Source: Manis javanica (Eukaryota > Chordata > Mammalia > Pholidota > Manidae). From it: a stretch of DNA of 64,000 bases. A model generated the notes under the pieces. The model saw nothing but the letters and a program-made list of their open reading frames with translations. It ran no database searches and had not been told where the DNA came from. Position 1 is the stretch's first letter. The number at the start of each line of letters is the position of its first letter. Where the stretch lies: positions 1,007,001-1,071,000 of the forward strand of contig NC_133167.1 of NCBI RefSeq assembly GCF_040802235.1, written 5' to 3'. Below are positions 47,216 through 59,857 of this stretch, in pieces. A program made the position numbers and the translations under genes.

Positions 47216-49409
47216 AGTGGTGTGGGGGCTTCCGTTCTCACCAGTCCCCTGCCAGTGAGGTCCCCTTGGAGGGCGCAGAGACCCCTTAACGGGGGTTCCT
47301 GTCTCCACGCCTTCTTTAACAGGCTGTTGGCCGCATGGCCTGCCCCCCGACAGCCCAGTTCCCTCCTCCTTCCTGTGGGCTGAGGTCCCACCAGCTCCCC
47401 CCACTGCAGCCCCTCAGGGGCCTGTGAGCCTGCTGGCCGGAGCTCCATACACCCTTTGCCATAGCCCCCAAGCCCAGGTAAGAGGGGTGCGGCTCCCAGG
47501 GCGTCCGCTGTCCACCCCTGGGTGGCCGGGCAGACAGAGGCTTCTCCAGGAGCCCCACTGTCCAGGGTGGGTGTTCCTGGGGCTCCCAGCACCCGCCCTG
47601 CCCTTGGGGGGGGCGTGGGGAGGAGGCAGCCCCTCCTCCACAGAGACAGGAGGGAAACAGCCACAGACGCGTGTCCCCACGGCCGAGGCTGCCAGAATCC
47701 CGCACAAGGCCGGCCCAGCATCTGTGTTTGTTCTTCTCACTAAGCGGGAGAGGGGTGGCTGGAAGGGCATGTCCGGCCTTAGGGGTCCTGGCTCTGTGGG
47801 ATGCGCAATTCCTGGAGCCTGTTTTTTGCTGCAGGCGGCCCAAGTTCAGGTAGAAGGACCCTGAAAATCCTCCGAGGACCATCACTGCTGAGGGGGCACA
47901 TTTGCCTGGTCGGGGCAGCCTGGCTGTCCCCAGGAGGCTGTCTGGACTTCTGGCCCTGTCTGGGGGCCTATGGTAGACGGTCTGCAGCTTGGGGTGGGTC
48001 GGCGTCCTGGGTCCAGGAGGGGGTGGGCAGTGGGAGGGGCCCATGAGCTCAGCCCAGGGGCAGGTTAGGGTGGTCGCAGGCCTCTGCTCTCAGGGTAGCA
48101 GCATGGGTGACAGGCTGGTCCCTGGGCCTGGGGCGGCGCTGCTGGGTCACATGGAGGTGGAGGCGGGTTCTCAGATGGGCGTGTCCCCACTTCCAGGAGG
48201 CCCTGGTTTGGCCCTGGTTTAGGCCTGCACAAGCCGGCAGGAGGCCAAAGTGATTCAGTTCCTGGGAACACTTGGTGCTCAGCGTGGGCTCCCAAACCTC
48301 AGGGCGGAGGGAGGGAGGGCGGGCTGCGCAGCAGGGAAGGCGCTTCTCTGCAGCTCTGGGGGCCCCGGGGGCTGCCACGGTGGGCAAGGACGGGAGCCTC
48401 GTAAGGGCTGTCCTGGCCCTGGGTGATCGCAGCCCGTCCAAGCCACGGGGCAGAGAGGAGAACAGAAGCCAGATGGCGGCCCCCCTCCGGGTGCAAGGGC
48501 CAACCCGAATCCACAGGCTCGAAATAATAAAGTGACGCTGTGGCAGCCCCCATGTTCTGTAGGCCCTGCCCAGAGAGGCCGTGGCTCTGGGGGTCTCCTG
48601 AATGCACCCCCTGCCCCTTCATCGGAGGAGAGGAGGGGGCTGCTGTATGTCCCAACAGCCACATTTAGGAGCGAGGGGATGTGGCAGGGGAGCGAGAGCC
48701 CTTCAGGACTGGGCCCAAGCGGGCTGCAGAGAAGAGCCAGGTGGCCACGGCCACGGCCCCCTGGCCCCTTGTCCCTGTGTGCGGGCCAAGCGGGGGCCCG
48801 GGGAAGGGGCTTGGGAGGGCTGGGCTCCTCTTTCCATGTTCCCAGATAGACTGTGTCCAGTCCCCAGGAGAACGGAGGCCGAGGCTGGGTGAGGGCCGGG
48901 CGCGGGCCGGCAGCCTTGGTGACTGCTGGTGGCAGGGGCCCAGGGGTGTGGCTAGTGAGGGTGTGGACCCTGCCCTCAGCAGCAGCAGGGCCACATGCCA
49001 CCTCTGGCATCTCTGGTGTGGGGGGTGCTGTGCTCATCAGCCTCACCGGGGAGCCGCGTCCTATCCAATTACAGGCCGATGAGCCGGAGCCTCGGAAGAG
49101 CTGCCCAAGTTGATGTGTTCCAACCGCAGGCCAGCTCGCCTGGGATCCTGGCTTCGCTCTGCAAGCTGGCAGGGTTGGGGGTGTGGGGCGGGCCTCAGGG
49201 TAGCTGGGGTGGCATGGACCAGCGTGGGGGCATGAGTCAGAGCTGTGCTCGGACCCATTGGTGTGTCCCCAGCATGCTCGCCTCACACCCTGTCAGGCCC
49301 TGCGGGCGCAGGCCAAGAAGGGGGGCAGGTGCTCTTGGGGGCTCTGAGGCTGGGCTGGTATGGCTGGAGACTCAAGTCCAGTCAAGGTTACCCACAGGAC
49401 CTTGGGACA

Positions 49410-49560
49410 GGCAGGCCAGGGCCAGAATGCTGCTCTGCCACTTACCAGCTGTGCAAGCCTGGGAGAGTTGCTCAGCCTCTCTGAGCCACAGTCCCTTTAC
49501 AAATAGGCTGCGTTCCCACCTCTGGGGGTGCTTCAAGGTTTCTGCAGCTGGTGGGGTATG
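49410..49560 (+). repeat. MIR SINE
   Basis: GCTCTGCCACTTACCAGCTG, CCTGGGAGAGTTGCTCAGCC and TCTCTGAGCCACAGTCCCTT follow the MIR consensus closely and in order. Confidence 0.85.
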
Positions 49561-50695
49561 TGGCACAGCATAACGCAGACCCAGTGGCTGTCTCTGCCAG
49601 GCTAGTGGGTGACAAGGAGAAGGTGTTCAGGTGGAGGGCGCTGGGTGGTGAAATGTTGAAGGTGGAATGTGTGGGTGCATTTGGGGAACAGCCAGTACGT
49701 TGCTCGGTGCAGAGGAGGGTGGTCTGACATGGAGGTGCACCGCTGTGCTGGCAGCCCCGGGGGTGAGCTTACCGGCGCCCGGCAGGTGCTGGGCATTCAG
49801 CCGACTGCTGACTGGGAGCGGACGAGGTGAGCTGCCTGCAGACCCCCAGCAAGTGACCACGCTCTCTGCTTGCGTCAGGGGGAGCCAGCCAGGAACGTTT
49901 TCCACGTGTGTTCACCAGGGACTTGGGGCTGGAGAGTCAATTAAATCTGTGCCAGTGAGCACATTTGTGTGCCAGCCCTCTGCTGGGGCCGCAAGAGGGA
50001 CGCAGGCGGGGGCTGGCTGTGGAGTCAGCTGTACCCTGAAACTAGACCTTTTGAATTCAAAGGACAACAGAGTAAGAGAAAATCAATTTTCAATTACTTT
50101 TAAGCCCCAAGGTCACACAGAAAGCTAAACGCAGGGTCCCAGGAGCCCTAACAGCATGTGCTCTGCACCGCCCCTTTGCTCCCTCGGATCTCCGCGGGGC
50201 ATCCCTTCCCCCACTGCCGTGGTCTGCTGGGCTGAGGGCGGGCGCTGGCCACGCACCTGATCACCAAGGTCCCTGTCTGTCTTCCCAGATCCCCGTGCTG
50301 CCCTTGGCAGGGGGTGGATGTCCAGCCTGGGGGAGGCAGTGGGGGCAGGGGATGGAGGCCCACAGGGCGGAGTGTGGCCTTTCCTGCCCTCCAATGCTGG
50401 GGGCAGGCGTGCTGTGCCTGGCTTAGCTGCGCCCCGTTGGGGTCGGTGATGGCAGCGGGACTCCCAGGCTCAATCTGAGCTTGAAGCATGGCTGGCTTTG
50501 GGAAAGACGCAGTCGTTTGCCTCGGGAATCCTCATGTTCGCTGGGGAGCCAGCCGCGGTATTCAGGGCCGTCAGGCCAGCCTCCCTGGGGCACCGCAGGT
50601 TGGTTGCGTCTCCGTCTTCAGGTCAGACCCACCCTTGGGGGCCGAGCTGGGGCTCCAGTCTGCTCCCAGCATCACAGGCTGAGGGCAGCTGCAGT

Positions 50696-50734
50696 CGGTC
50701 CCCGGGGTCGGTCCCTGGGGTCTGTCCCCGGGGT
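50696..50734 (+). repeat. 13-bp tandem repeat, three copies
   Basis: CGGTCCCCGGGGT, CGGTCCCTGGGGT and CTGTCCCCGGGGT lie in direct succession. Confidence 0.9.
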
Positions 50735-51084
50735 GCCCACTGCTCCCCAGTGTCTTCAGAAACATGGGTCTGGCCAAGGCCCACTCTCATTGCTGTGGGC
50801 TGTCAGGGCCCCTCGGCGGAAGTTCTCTGCTTCTAATACAGACTGACGGAAGCGGAGGGCCCTGCCCACCTGCCCACACACGGCAGCCAGGGCTCTCGGC
50901 CCAAGGCCCAGCAGGTGAGCGGGCGAAGGTCAGGGGACCAGGGGCCCCTCTGCCAGCCTCCCTGCTGCACCCCTGCTGCACGGAAGGGCCCCTTGCCACC
51001 ACACGCAGGGCGAGCGGGACACACCCACGTGGCTCCCAGGGCCTGCGCGCCAGGGGCCCAGCCCAAGCACATGCTTCCTCAGCC

Positions 51085-51245
51085 AGTTTTAAATTGTGGC
51101 TGGACCCTGGCACTTCTTCTTGGGTGGGTTTACATACGGCCATTGTTAGCATGTTAACAAGCTGAAACAACCTACGTGTGTGATATATTTTCTTTGTTGC
51201 TGAACATGGAAAGTTTAATATTAACCAAACGCAGCCTGGTTTACC
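51085..51245. promoter_or_regulatory. Candidate conserved non-coding element
   Basis: About 160 bp of AT-rich, non-repetitive sequence in GC-rich flanks. It contains a SOX-like CCATTGTT and an HNF1-half-site-like GTTAAC at about 51,140-51,160, and a TTTAATATTAACC stretch near 51,212. The dense mixture of unrelated AT-rich motifs resembles vertebrate enhancers. Conservation has not been tested. Confidence 0.35.
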
Positions 51246-52284
51246 TTTCGGATCCCCCACAGGCGGTGTGAGGACTGTGCGCTCCGTGTGAGCCTCGACA
51301 TCCCCCACCTGCCCAGGCACAGGGCTCTATGTAGCCGTGCAAAACCAGGGAAAAATTGGTTGGTGGGCATCCTCCATAAGAAGGGTCCAGGAATGCCTCT
51401 GAGGAGCGCCCTCTGAGCCCCCACCCTGCCCCCTGCCCCTGCGTCATGTGGCCGGGACACTGACGAGGGCCGCCCCCAGGCCCCACAGCCCTCCAGGTGG
51501 GTGCGAAAGCTGGGATCGGCTCCTGCCCCACTGCCCGCTTCCTGGGGCATCCTCCCCCTGCCCCACACCCTGCCCCTGCTGCCCTTGTCCTGGTGGCACT
51601 GCCTCACAGGGACCTGGTCGTCCCTTCTCCACAGCAGGTGGCTTCCCATCAGTCCTGCCCCATGATGGGCCCCCAGCTGAGCCCTGCCAGAACTCTGGCC
51701 GGAGTGAGCGGCCCTGCTTGTGCCTGCAGGCTCAGCACCTCTCATCAGCCACCTGCTCCTGCCAAGGGTCTTCTCTGTGTCCTGTCACCTCCATAGACCC
51801 CCACATGCAGCACAGAGCCAGGTGCAGAGGGGCTCGGGGTGTGGAGGGTGGGTGGGTGGGTGCGGGAGCCCAGGCCGGATCCTCACTCTGTGCCCCAGAC
51901 ACGCTGTGGGAAACAGCCTGTGTTCTGTGGTGCCTTCTCTGCAGAGGGAGGGTGATCACCCGCCAGCCTGTGTATGCCCCCCACTGTCCATAGCTGGGGC
52001 CTAGGGTGTCACTGGGCAGGGACCTCATTCTGGCCACCCCGAGGAGAGGCACTATAATGTTTCACTTACCAGAAGAAGCTGTAAGACAAGAGGGGGTGTG
52101 GGGCTTACCCAGCCAGGAAGTGGTCAAGCTTGCCCCATGCACACCCCCAGCAGGGCACAGTGCCTGGTGCCCCCAGGGCAGCATGAGGTGCCTGGAAGGT
52201 TGCAGCAGTCCCCACCCCACCCCACACTTTCTGCCAGTCCCTCTGCAGAGCTCTTCCTGTATTTACTAATTGAGTTGAATAATA

Positions 52285-53378
52285 ATAAACTGCACAGAGA
52301 AGGAAAACATCAACAAAGGGAACAGGCGACCTGCTGTATGGGAAAAGATATTTGCGAATCATACATCTAATAAGGGATAATGTCCAAAATATATACAAAG
52401 AACTCATACAACTTAATATAAAAAAATTAGCCTGATTAAAAAGTGTTCAGAGGGCCTGAACAGACATTTTTCCAAAGAAGACGTACAGATGGCCAACAGG
52501 CACATGGAAAGATGCCCACATCCCTAGTCATCAGGGAAACGCAATCAACACCACAATGAGATGCCACCTCACGCCAGTCAGAATGGCCACCATCCAAAAG
52601 ACAAGAAATAGCAAGTGTTGGTGAGGATGTGGAGAAAAGGGAAAGGCACCCACACTGCTGGTGGGAGTAACAATTTGTGCAGCCACTACGGAAAGTGCTA
52701 TGGAGGGTCCTCAAGAACTAAAAATAGAAATGCAATATGTTCCAGCAATTCCACTTTTGGGATTTTATCAGAATGAAGGAAACAAAATCACTCATTTGGA
52801 AAGATACATACACTCCTATATTTATTGCCACATTATTTACAACAGCCAAGATATGGAGGCAACCAACGTGCCTGTGGACAGATGAAGGGATGGAGAAGAG
52901 GTGGTCCAGACACACCGTGGGATGTCACTCAGCCTTAATGAAGAGAGAATCCTGCCATTTGCAGCAACATGGATGGACCCAGAGGGTATTATGCTCAGTG
53001 AAATAAGCCAGGCGGAGAAAGACAAGTACCATGTATGATCCACTTACTTGTGGAATCTACAAACAAAACAAAACAAACAAACAAAACGAAATAGAAACAG
53101 ACTCACAGATACAAGAAACAAACCGGTGGTTACCAGGGTCAGGAGGGTTGGGGGATGGACGCAATAGGAGAGGCGGGTCAAGAGGTACAAAGAAAGTGAA
53201 TAAGTCATGGGATGACAGTACATTGGGGGAACAGTCAGTAATACCACGTGACCGTGAGGTCACAGATGATAGCTGCACTCACTGTGGGGCCATGTGTACA
53301 AAAATATGGTATCTCTAGGATGGACGCCTGATACATACACCTAATCAGGATGTAAACTAATAGGAAAAAGAGAAAATT
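52285..53378 (+). repeat. LINE-1 3' part, sense, fairly well preserved
   Basis: The segment starts in the ORF2 3' region (ACTGCACAGAGAAGGAAAAC) and continues with GAAAAGATATTTGCGAATCA, AAAGAAGACGTACAGATGGC, AATGAGATGCCACCTCACGC, GGTGAGGATGTGGAGAAAAG and GGATGTCACTCAGCCTTAAT. The 3' UTR has an AACAAAACAAAC run near 53,061 and GGTGGTTACCAGGGTCAGGA. It is 5'-truncated with a disrupted frame, yet is less diverged than the other sense copies at 16.3, 39.2 and 41.7 kb. Confidence 0.9.
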
Positions 53379-53379
53379 A

Positions 53380-56300
53380 ATGGATCTGGCATCCTGCATC
53401 CTGCTGCCCCGTGAACGTGCTGGAGGCCCCTGAAAGCATCCCTTTCATCAGCCCCTGGGGCTGCCGCGGAAGGACAAGCCCGGGTGTGATTCAGGGCATA
53501 TCCTGTGCAGCAGGCCCAGGGGGCTCCTTTGGGACGGGGGAGGTAAGAGGCCTGGGATGGGGTCCACACAGTCCCGGCAGGTGCAGGCTGGCCTTTCCAG
53601 CATCATTGCACTGGGGAATCTTCTGTGTCCCTGTTCCCACTGGGCGCTGCCCCTGTCATGGCTGGGCCCGGAGACGTTTAACGTCCTTCTAGAAATTCCT
53701 GATGCCTTGTCCTACACGGGCCCCAGTAGGAGTCTTTCTCTCTATGCATTGGTTTCTGTCTCCCCTCGAGATAAGGGGATAGCAGCCCCACCCCTTTCCT
53801 CCTCCCAGCCCCAGGCTGTGGCCTCTGAACTTTAGTCCTGGACCACAGCGGGCACACTGCTACCCTCATAATTTCAGACAACAGGGACCACTGCCCAGGG
53901 CCTCACTCACGGGAATGGCTGCCTTGGGGGTGCCCACCATCCTCTGGCTCCAGGACTCCTCTGGCATCAACCCGAGGCTTTGTGGTCTAAGAGCAGCTCT
54001 CCCCCCCACATTAGATCCTCGTCTAGCTGGACTGGGAATTCTAGGGTCACCGTCAATGTCTGTCTGCCCTCTGAAAACGCTTTGCTTTCTCCTGGTTCTC
54101 AGAATTTCGTTGGGCAACCCAGTAATCTGACGCCAGCACCCACAGAGTTTAGCAGCATTTCCTGGGAACACCTGGACTTTGATCTTTCTCTCTGATGGCT
54201 TCACATTTCTTTGTACTGTGTGTTTGTCATCTGCTGTCCTTTCAATCTCGTCTTATTTTCCTTTAAGGAATTCTCATTTTCTGGCTCTTGAAACATTTAC
54301 TCCTCTTCTCTCTCTGCCTCTGCGACTTCTGTCCTACAGACGCTGGCCCTCTGTGTCCATGGTCCATCTCTCAGCCTGCGCTGGTGTTTTCCACCTCCAG
54401 TCTCTGCCCCTTCTTGGTGCCCATGGAGGTGTTTCCAGACCTCGTCTGCCATCTCACCGAGAGTGCTTGTGATGTCCTGAAACCCAGCCATCGTCCACCC
54501 TCCAGACTCTAGCCGCTGTTCCCTACCCCAGCATCTCCGGCCGCTTCGCCCAGCTCCACGCCCAGGGCTTGGACGGGCTTTACAGGGCGCCTCTCCATGC
54601 CCGCCTGCCTCGCGGCAGCCCCAGACTGCTGGGGTGGAGTGCCCGTGCCGGGAGGCCTGCCGGGCCAGGGGCTGGACTGGCCCCCTGCCCCAGGGCCCCA
54701 GCCACTGCCAGCTCCCCTCGCTCTGGGCGTGGGGCCTCCACGCCTGCTGGCCACCCTGGTGGTGCATCGGAGCAGCTGCCCCCTCAGTAATGACGCTGGC
54801 ATGGCGGGTGCCGGGGCTCAGCTCCAGTGGGTTTGTAGAAAGGAAGCGACATTCAGCCACCCTGTGCCCTCCGGCTGCAGGTGGGCGCCGGCCCTGCCCG
54901 GCCGGCTGGGAGGGGGCCCGGCTGGGACACCTGTTGCCTCCTGCCTGTGTCCCTGGGGGCTGGAGAGGGCCTGGAGGCAGCCCCCTCAGGGTATCAGATC
55001 TGCCTGTACACATGGGACCCTCCAGAAGTGAGCCCGCCCTCTGCAGAGCCTCCGGAATGTTCTGTCAAGTTCTGTTGAATTCAAAAGTAGGTCCACATAT
55101 GGTTTTTGGCATCTCTGCCCAGGCTCAGCCAAACCAAGGGCTGTTCCCTCCCCTTCCTCCCAGACCTTCTCACGGGGCCGCTGGTCAGCACAGCAAGTTC
55201 TGGCCTCCGTTTTGAGCTGGCGACTTGGACAACAGGTTCCTTGACCCCAGCAGGTACAGGCCAGGGTGTGGGGGTGCTGAGTCAAAAGCTTCCCCCATAT
55301 CTGGGCTCCAGCATCTTGGAGGACTTACACTGACCTCCCTCCCAATTCTCAGTGCCTCAGAGGGAGATCTGGTCTGCTACAGGGCTCATGACCTGAGAAC
55401 TCCCGCACAGCCACGTGCAGATTCCAGTGACCTCTGACCTGTGCTGAGGCCCTGCAGGCCCCCTGGGAAGACAGAAGACAGGGTTGCCCCCCTAGGGGAC
55501 CCCAGGTTTACTGGGTTACAGGATGGCTCTCAGCACCACATAGACTGCGGCAGAGGCTGGCCAAGGCCCCGGGATGCCGCTGTGTGGGGAGCACCGGGGG
55601 CTGGGTGGGGGCGGTCACCCTAGTGGACCCTGAGGGGAGACGCCCTGGGAGAGCCGGGCCTGGACTCTGCAGATGGGGCTGTGAGGTCACAGGTGACCCA
55701 GGACGGGGGTCTGGCCCAAAGGGGTTTCAGCAGGGCGCTGCGTTTTGACCTGGGATTGAAACAACCTGAAGGTCTGGAGCAGGACTGGGAGCCGCTGCCA
55801 GTGTCGCTGTGGGGCGGGGGTGGGGGTCTTGCTCAGGGAGCTGTACCCTGGGTGGGCGCAGGGGTACCATGGGAGGACAGCCTGCTTTCCTATGCACCCA
55901 GGGTTCCCAGCCCAGGAACCTCTCAGCCTTTGGGCTCTGGTCAAGCCAGCATGCAGGGAGGGTGCAGGCAGGAGCCCCCCTTGCCGGGCACGAGGAGGGG
56001 CGCTCTGGGCTTCAAGGCTGACAGCTTACAGCCTCCAGCAAGCAGGAAGCCCGTCCCGACCTTGCCATCCTGGAGAGTGGGTGGGTCTACAGCCTCTATG
56101 GACACTTGGGAACCTGAGGCTGGGCACCACCGAGCGGCTCCCCAAGGCTCTCAGCTAGTCAGCCACCAAGCAGACCTGCCCAAGGTTGAAGCTGGTGCTC
56201 TGAGCTGCCTGCGGCCCTGCTGCCGGCTTGGGGTGGGGACATACATGTGCCAGTCAAGTCTGCAGTGTGTCTGATGTGCCCTTTTCAGATATCCAGGCGC

Positions 56301-57779
56301 CACCCAGAAGTGGGAGCTGGTGTTCTCAGTTGCCCTAAGGATTCTGGACCCGGACCCCTGGACCCTGTCTTGTCTGAGGCTGGTCCAGTGGCACTGCGGT
56401 CCTTGCTCAGGCCTCCAGGACACCCCCCACCTCCCCGCCCTGTAAGGCCAGTGTGCCCGGCCCTGAGAGCTGGGGGGGCCATCTTGGTAGGGCCCCACAC
56501 TGGGCACAGCAAACCATGGGGCCCTCCTGGCTCCCAGTCTCTTCCTCTCCTGAACTCTGAGGTGTTCCTGCATGTGTGTGTGAGCCCGGGGCTCCAGACC
56601 CCATGGGCGTCACTGGGTGTCTGGTGTGCATATAACCTGTAACATGTTGACGTGCACAGACACCCACGTAATCACAGAAACCTCTGTTCTAGTCCTGTGA
56701 CCAGGACATAAAAAATGCCCCCAGCTTGGGAGCAAGAAAGCAGTCATAAACTTCTCACGGTGTCGCAGAGCGGACGCACTTGGTTTACAGGACACACATT
56801 CGCTGTCCTTGATACCATCTCTGAAAATCCTAAGCAGAGAGAGACTCCGAACTGGAATCACACCGAAGCAGGGCGCAGGGGATGGTGGTGACCAGGTTAA
56901 TAGCTGCACCACCCGACTTTGTGGCACATACACAAAAGGCAGAAGCACATGGTCCGGTCTCAGAGGCTGGCCGAGCAATGGCGCCCTTTGCCCGGGCGCT
57001 GAGAAGGAGCTGGCCAGCTAGAGGCCAGGACAACGGGTGCACAGCGTCCAACACACGTGGGCCCCGGGCTCTGTCCGACTGCCCGCTGCGGCCACCTCGG
57101 CAGGGTCCTCAGGCGTGTCTGGCCTTTGCTTGCAGGCCACCTCGTCTCCAGACTCACTCCCCTGCACAGGATGAGTCCTGTGATGGGGGTGCCCCTGATA
57201 CTGGTACTGAGGAGCCCCCGCCGCAGTCACTTCTCAGTCAGGTGTTACATGCCCTTCTCACAGATTTATCAAGGAGGAAGAAAATCCCCAAGAAATAACA
57301 AAAAAGACTGTTCTGAAGAGCTGGGCTTGCCTGATCACAAATCCCCCAAACCAGGCCTTTTATCGGTGAGTGATAAGGTCTTGGGAATTCAGCTGCCACA
57401 AGCTGTGTGTTGACTGAAGATGATGGGGGACATGTCCTTAGTCACATTTGCTATAAGTCCCCCCAGTCCTTTCATCTTGCGCTTCAGAGGAGCAGAGCCC
57501 CCCTCAGGCTCCCGTCCCCCACCTGAGCCCCACAGGGAAGGCACCTATGCCCGGCTGGGGTCGGCTCTGGGGCCCCGGCTTCCTGTCCTGGGGCACGCTT
57601 GGCGCTCTGAGGGTGCTCAGCGCACGGAGGAGTGACCGTGACAGGACGTGTGGGGGGCGTGGCTCTGCATAGAGCGAGCAGATGCCAGCAGAGGGACGGC
57701 AGTGGGCATGGAACAGACATGGCCTGTCTTTACCAGGAGCTTTGCAGAGAGCCGTCCAAACCGGGATGGGATTCCAACA
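53380..57779. other. Unique sequence, no gene recognised
   Basis: GC-rich unique DNA with a pyrimidine-rich, AT-richer stretch at 54,170-54,350 and another patch at 56,635-56,770, either of which could be decayed repeats. No exon is recognised. Confidence 0.5.
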
Positions 57780-58030
57780 GGATGGAAACAGTTTGCACAC
57801 AACCCATTAATGAGACGCGCTTGACATAATGCCTTGCAAATGTGACACGTGATGACAAGGCCTGTCTGCAGACAGGCTAATGGGAGTTACATGTGCACAG
57901 ACGGTTTCTGTAAGCCATCCTTGCGCTGCTGCAATTAATTTTTTCCAAACTGCTGTCTTCACTGAAATGATCTCAATTGTATGCTACTATTAACATGCCA
58001 GAGACCCCACAGTTTTCTTTCTTTTTAAAA
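57780..58030. promoter_or_regulatory. Candidate conserved non-coding element with 18-bp palindrome
   Basis: An AT-rich non-repetitive block. CACGTG (E-box) lies at 57,846-57,851. A perfect palindrome, GCCTGTCTGCAGACAGGC, lies at 57,860-57,877 and carries two inverted Smad-type GTCT/AGAC cores. Several TAAT/ATTA homeodomain cores flank it (near 57,806, 57,877, 57,933 and 57,989). The block ends at an A-run near 58,026. Motif density suggests an enhancer. Conservation is not tested. Confidence 0.4.
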
Positions 58031-58351
58031 AAAAATAATTCAGAACAAATGTGTTGGTGCTCAAAGCACATGGACACTGTGCGTGCTGATGTGGAAGCTT
58101 CCAGTGGCATCTGGCTCTTGTTGCCATGTGCTCATATGAATGCCTTTAATAGACAGTGTGTGGCTCCCAGTCCGGCAGACTGGCACGGACGGTCACCTGT
58201 ACCTGTCTGTGTCAGGTGCTGCCCCTACAGGCTTCGGGTGGTCCCGCACGGATGCTCCCTCGGGTCCAAGTCCCCTCTCTCTGCTGTAACAGAGTGCCAC
58301 AGATGTGGTCGCTTGAAACAGCACAGATCACCTTGCACTTCTGGGGGTCAA

Positions 58352-58484
58352 CATAAAAAAGTCGGTCAGTGTAATACACCACGTCAACAGAACGAAGGGA
58401 AAAAAACGACATGATATTTGATACAGAAAAAGCATTTGACAAAATCGATATCCTTTCATGATGAAACAGTCAACATGCCGAGAA
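58352..58484 (+). repeat. LINE-1 ORF2 fragment, part 1 of a split L1
   Basis: GGTCAGTGTAATACACCACG, CAGAAAAAGCATTTGACAAA and ATATCCTTTCATGATGAAAC are typical ORF2 reverse-transcriptase DNA. It stops at CAACATGCCGAGAAAGG, and the equivalent L1 sequence resumes at 59,429. Confidence 0.8.
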
Positions 58485-58499
58485 AGGGCAGGGAAATAG

Positions 58500-59428
58500 G
58501 AAAGGGTCAGGCCGCTGTGAAAATCTCGGCCTGAGAAAACGGCCCAGTTTATTCTTCAACTTAATCTATATGCTGTTCTTCCTCTTCTTCGGCCCCTTAA
58601 CCAATAAAGTGATTTTGTACCAGGACAAGAGACAGACCTCCAAAGTAGAAGTGAACCTACGTGGGTAAAGAACGCCGAGATCAGGACCAACACAGTCACC
58701 TAAATAACCCTATTCTTAAGATAAGACTTGAAAGGAATTATGGATCAGCTGCACACGTCAGGCCTGATGCTGACCCCTACATAAAGGGCCCTCTGAAACC
58801 CCGAACCCTAAACCCTTGAGCGCACCTCTCTCTGCGGTCGGCTGCACTCCCTCCCATCTGAGTGTGTCCTGTCTTACACCAAATGAATTTTCTTGCTGCA
58901 GTAAGATGGTTACACTTGTCTCTGAACTCTTCTCCGTGGTAAAGATAAGAACTCTCCAACTTCCACCTCCAGTGGGAAATGTCTTTGCTACTTTGGTGTT
59001 TCTCGCAGCTTTCTAGTCTTAACACAGTCCTTTTCTCTCCCCCTGTTTTATTTCAGACCAGTAAGGGAAGTGGATGTTCTCAGAACCTAAACTCACTCCA
59101 TCCAGTGCTCTGGGGCTCCCCTAAATCCTGGGGTAGAAGGGGCTTCGTTTCCGCACTGTGGAGACTCAAGCGGACACAGGACACCAGGGGAGCCTGGCTT
59201 TAGGGATCAGCAAGGGATCTGATCACGAGTTCACCTTCTTTCCCTCCCTCTGCCCTTCCTTGCACACCTGCTGACATTCACTTTTACTCTTGCTTCAGTG
59301 AATTCCTTTCTCACCTGCACTAGTCTGACCCATCAAGAATATTTCTCCATCAGTCAAGAATCCTCCCCTGTCTGGACTGAGGTTTCACCTAGTGTGCAGG
59401 GAGGGATCTCCACAGATGCAGCTTCCCA
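58500..59428 (+). mobile_element. Insertion splitting the L1, ERV1-like LTR candidate
   Basis: About 0.93 kb interrupts the L1. The first half has LTR-like order: a CCAAT box (TTAACCAATAAAG) near 58,598, a TATA-like CTACATAAAGGGCC near 58,777, then a pyrimidine-rich CACCTCTCTCTGCGG and CTTGTCTCTGAACTCTTCTC, all reminiscent of gamma-type endogenous retrovirus LTRs. No retroviral gene is present. The right part is not assigned and target-site duplications are not clear, so a solo LTR plus other DNA is possible. Confidence 0.45.
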
Positions 59429-59857
59429 GCAACAAAACTGGGAGTAGGAGGAAACCACTTCAGTGTAATAAACAGTAAGTGAAAAATGTACAGCAGACAT
59501 CATACTCAGTGGTAAAAGACTGAAAGCTTTTCCTTTAAGATCAGGAACAAGACAAGGGTGCCCTTTTTTGTCACTTCTATTCAACACCCGACTGGAAGTG
59601 CTAGCCAGAGTGATTAGGCAAGAAAATAAATAAAAGTCATCCAAATGGAAAAGGAAGAAGTGAAATGATCTCTGTTCACAGATGGTAGGATTTTATATGC
59701 AGAAAACCCTAAATATTCCACAGAAAACCTATCAGAAACTAATAAATGAATCGGGCAAAATGGGAGGATATAAGGTCATCACACAAAAATCAGTTGCATT
59801 TCTATCCACTAATAATGAACGATCTGGCAAGGAAATTATAAAAAAAATCCCACTTAG
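59429..59857 (+). repeat. LINE-1 ORF2 fragment, part 2 of a split L1
   Basis: It resumes with AACAAAACTGGGAGTAGGAG and continues with CATCATACTCAGTGGTAAAA, TCAGGAACAAGACAAGGGTG and TTTCTATCCACTAATAATGA, the next ORF2 region after part 1. It ends at AAAATCCCACTTAG. Confidence 0.88.

Larger units (their letters stand above)
47216..51084. other. Unique GC-rich sequence, no gene recognised
   Basis: Contains one good MIR (49,410-49,560) and a 13-bp tandem repeat (50,696-50,734). The 335-codon minus-strand frame at 48,279-49,286 overlaps several plus-strand frames and has no recognisable domain. Confidence 0.55.

Noticed and set aside
46858-47721. 287-codon minus-strand frame with a His/Thr/Cys-rich part
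   Set aside because: The unusual part is the translation of the GT-rich microsatellite at 47,075-47,215.
48279-49286. 335-codon minus-strand frame
   Set aside because: It overlaps several plus-strand frames, has no domain, is Pro/Gly/Ala-rich and lies in CpG-poor GC-rich DNA.
53044-53278. Phe/Cys-rich minus-strand frames
   Set aside because: They are antisense translations of the AACAAAACAAAC run in an L1 3' UTR.
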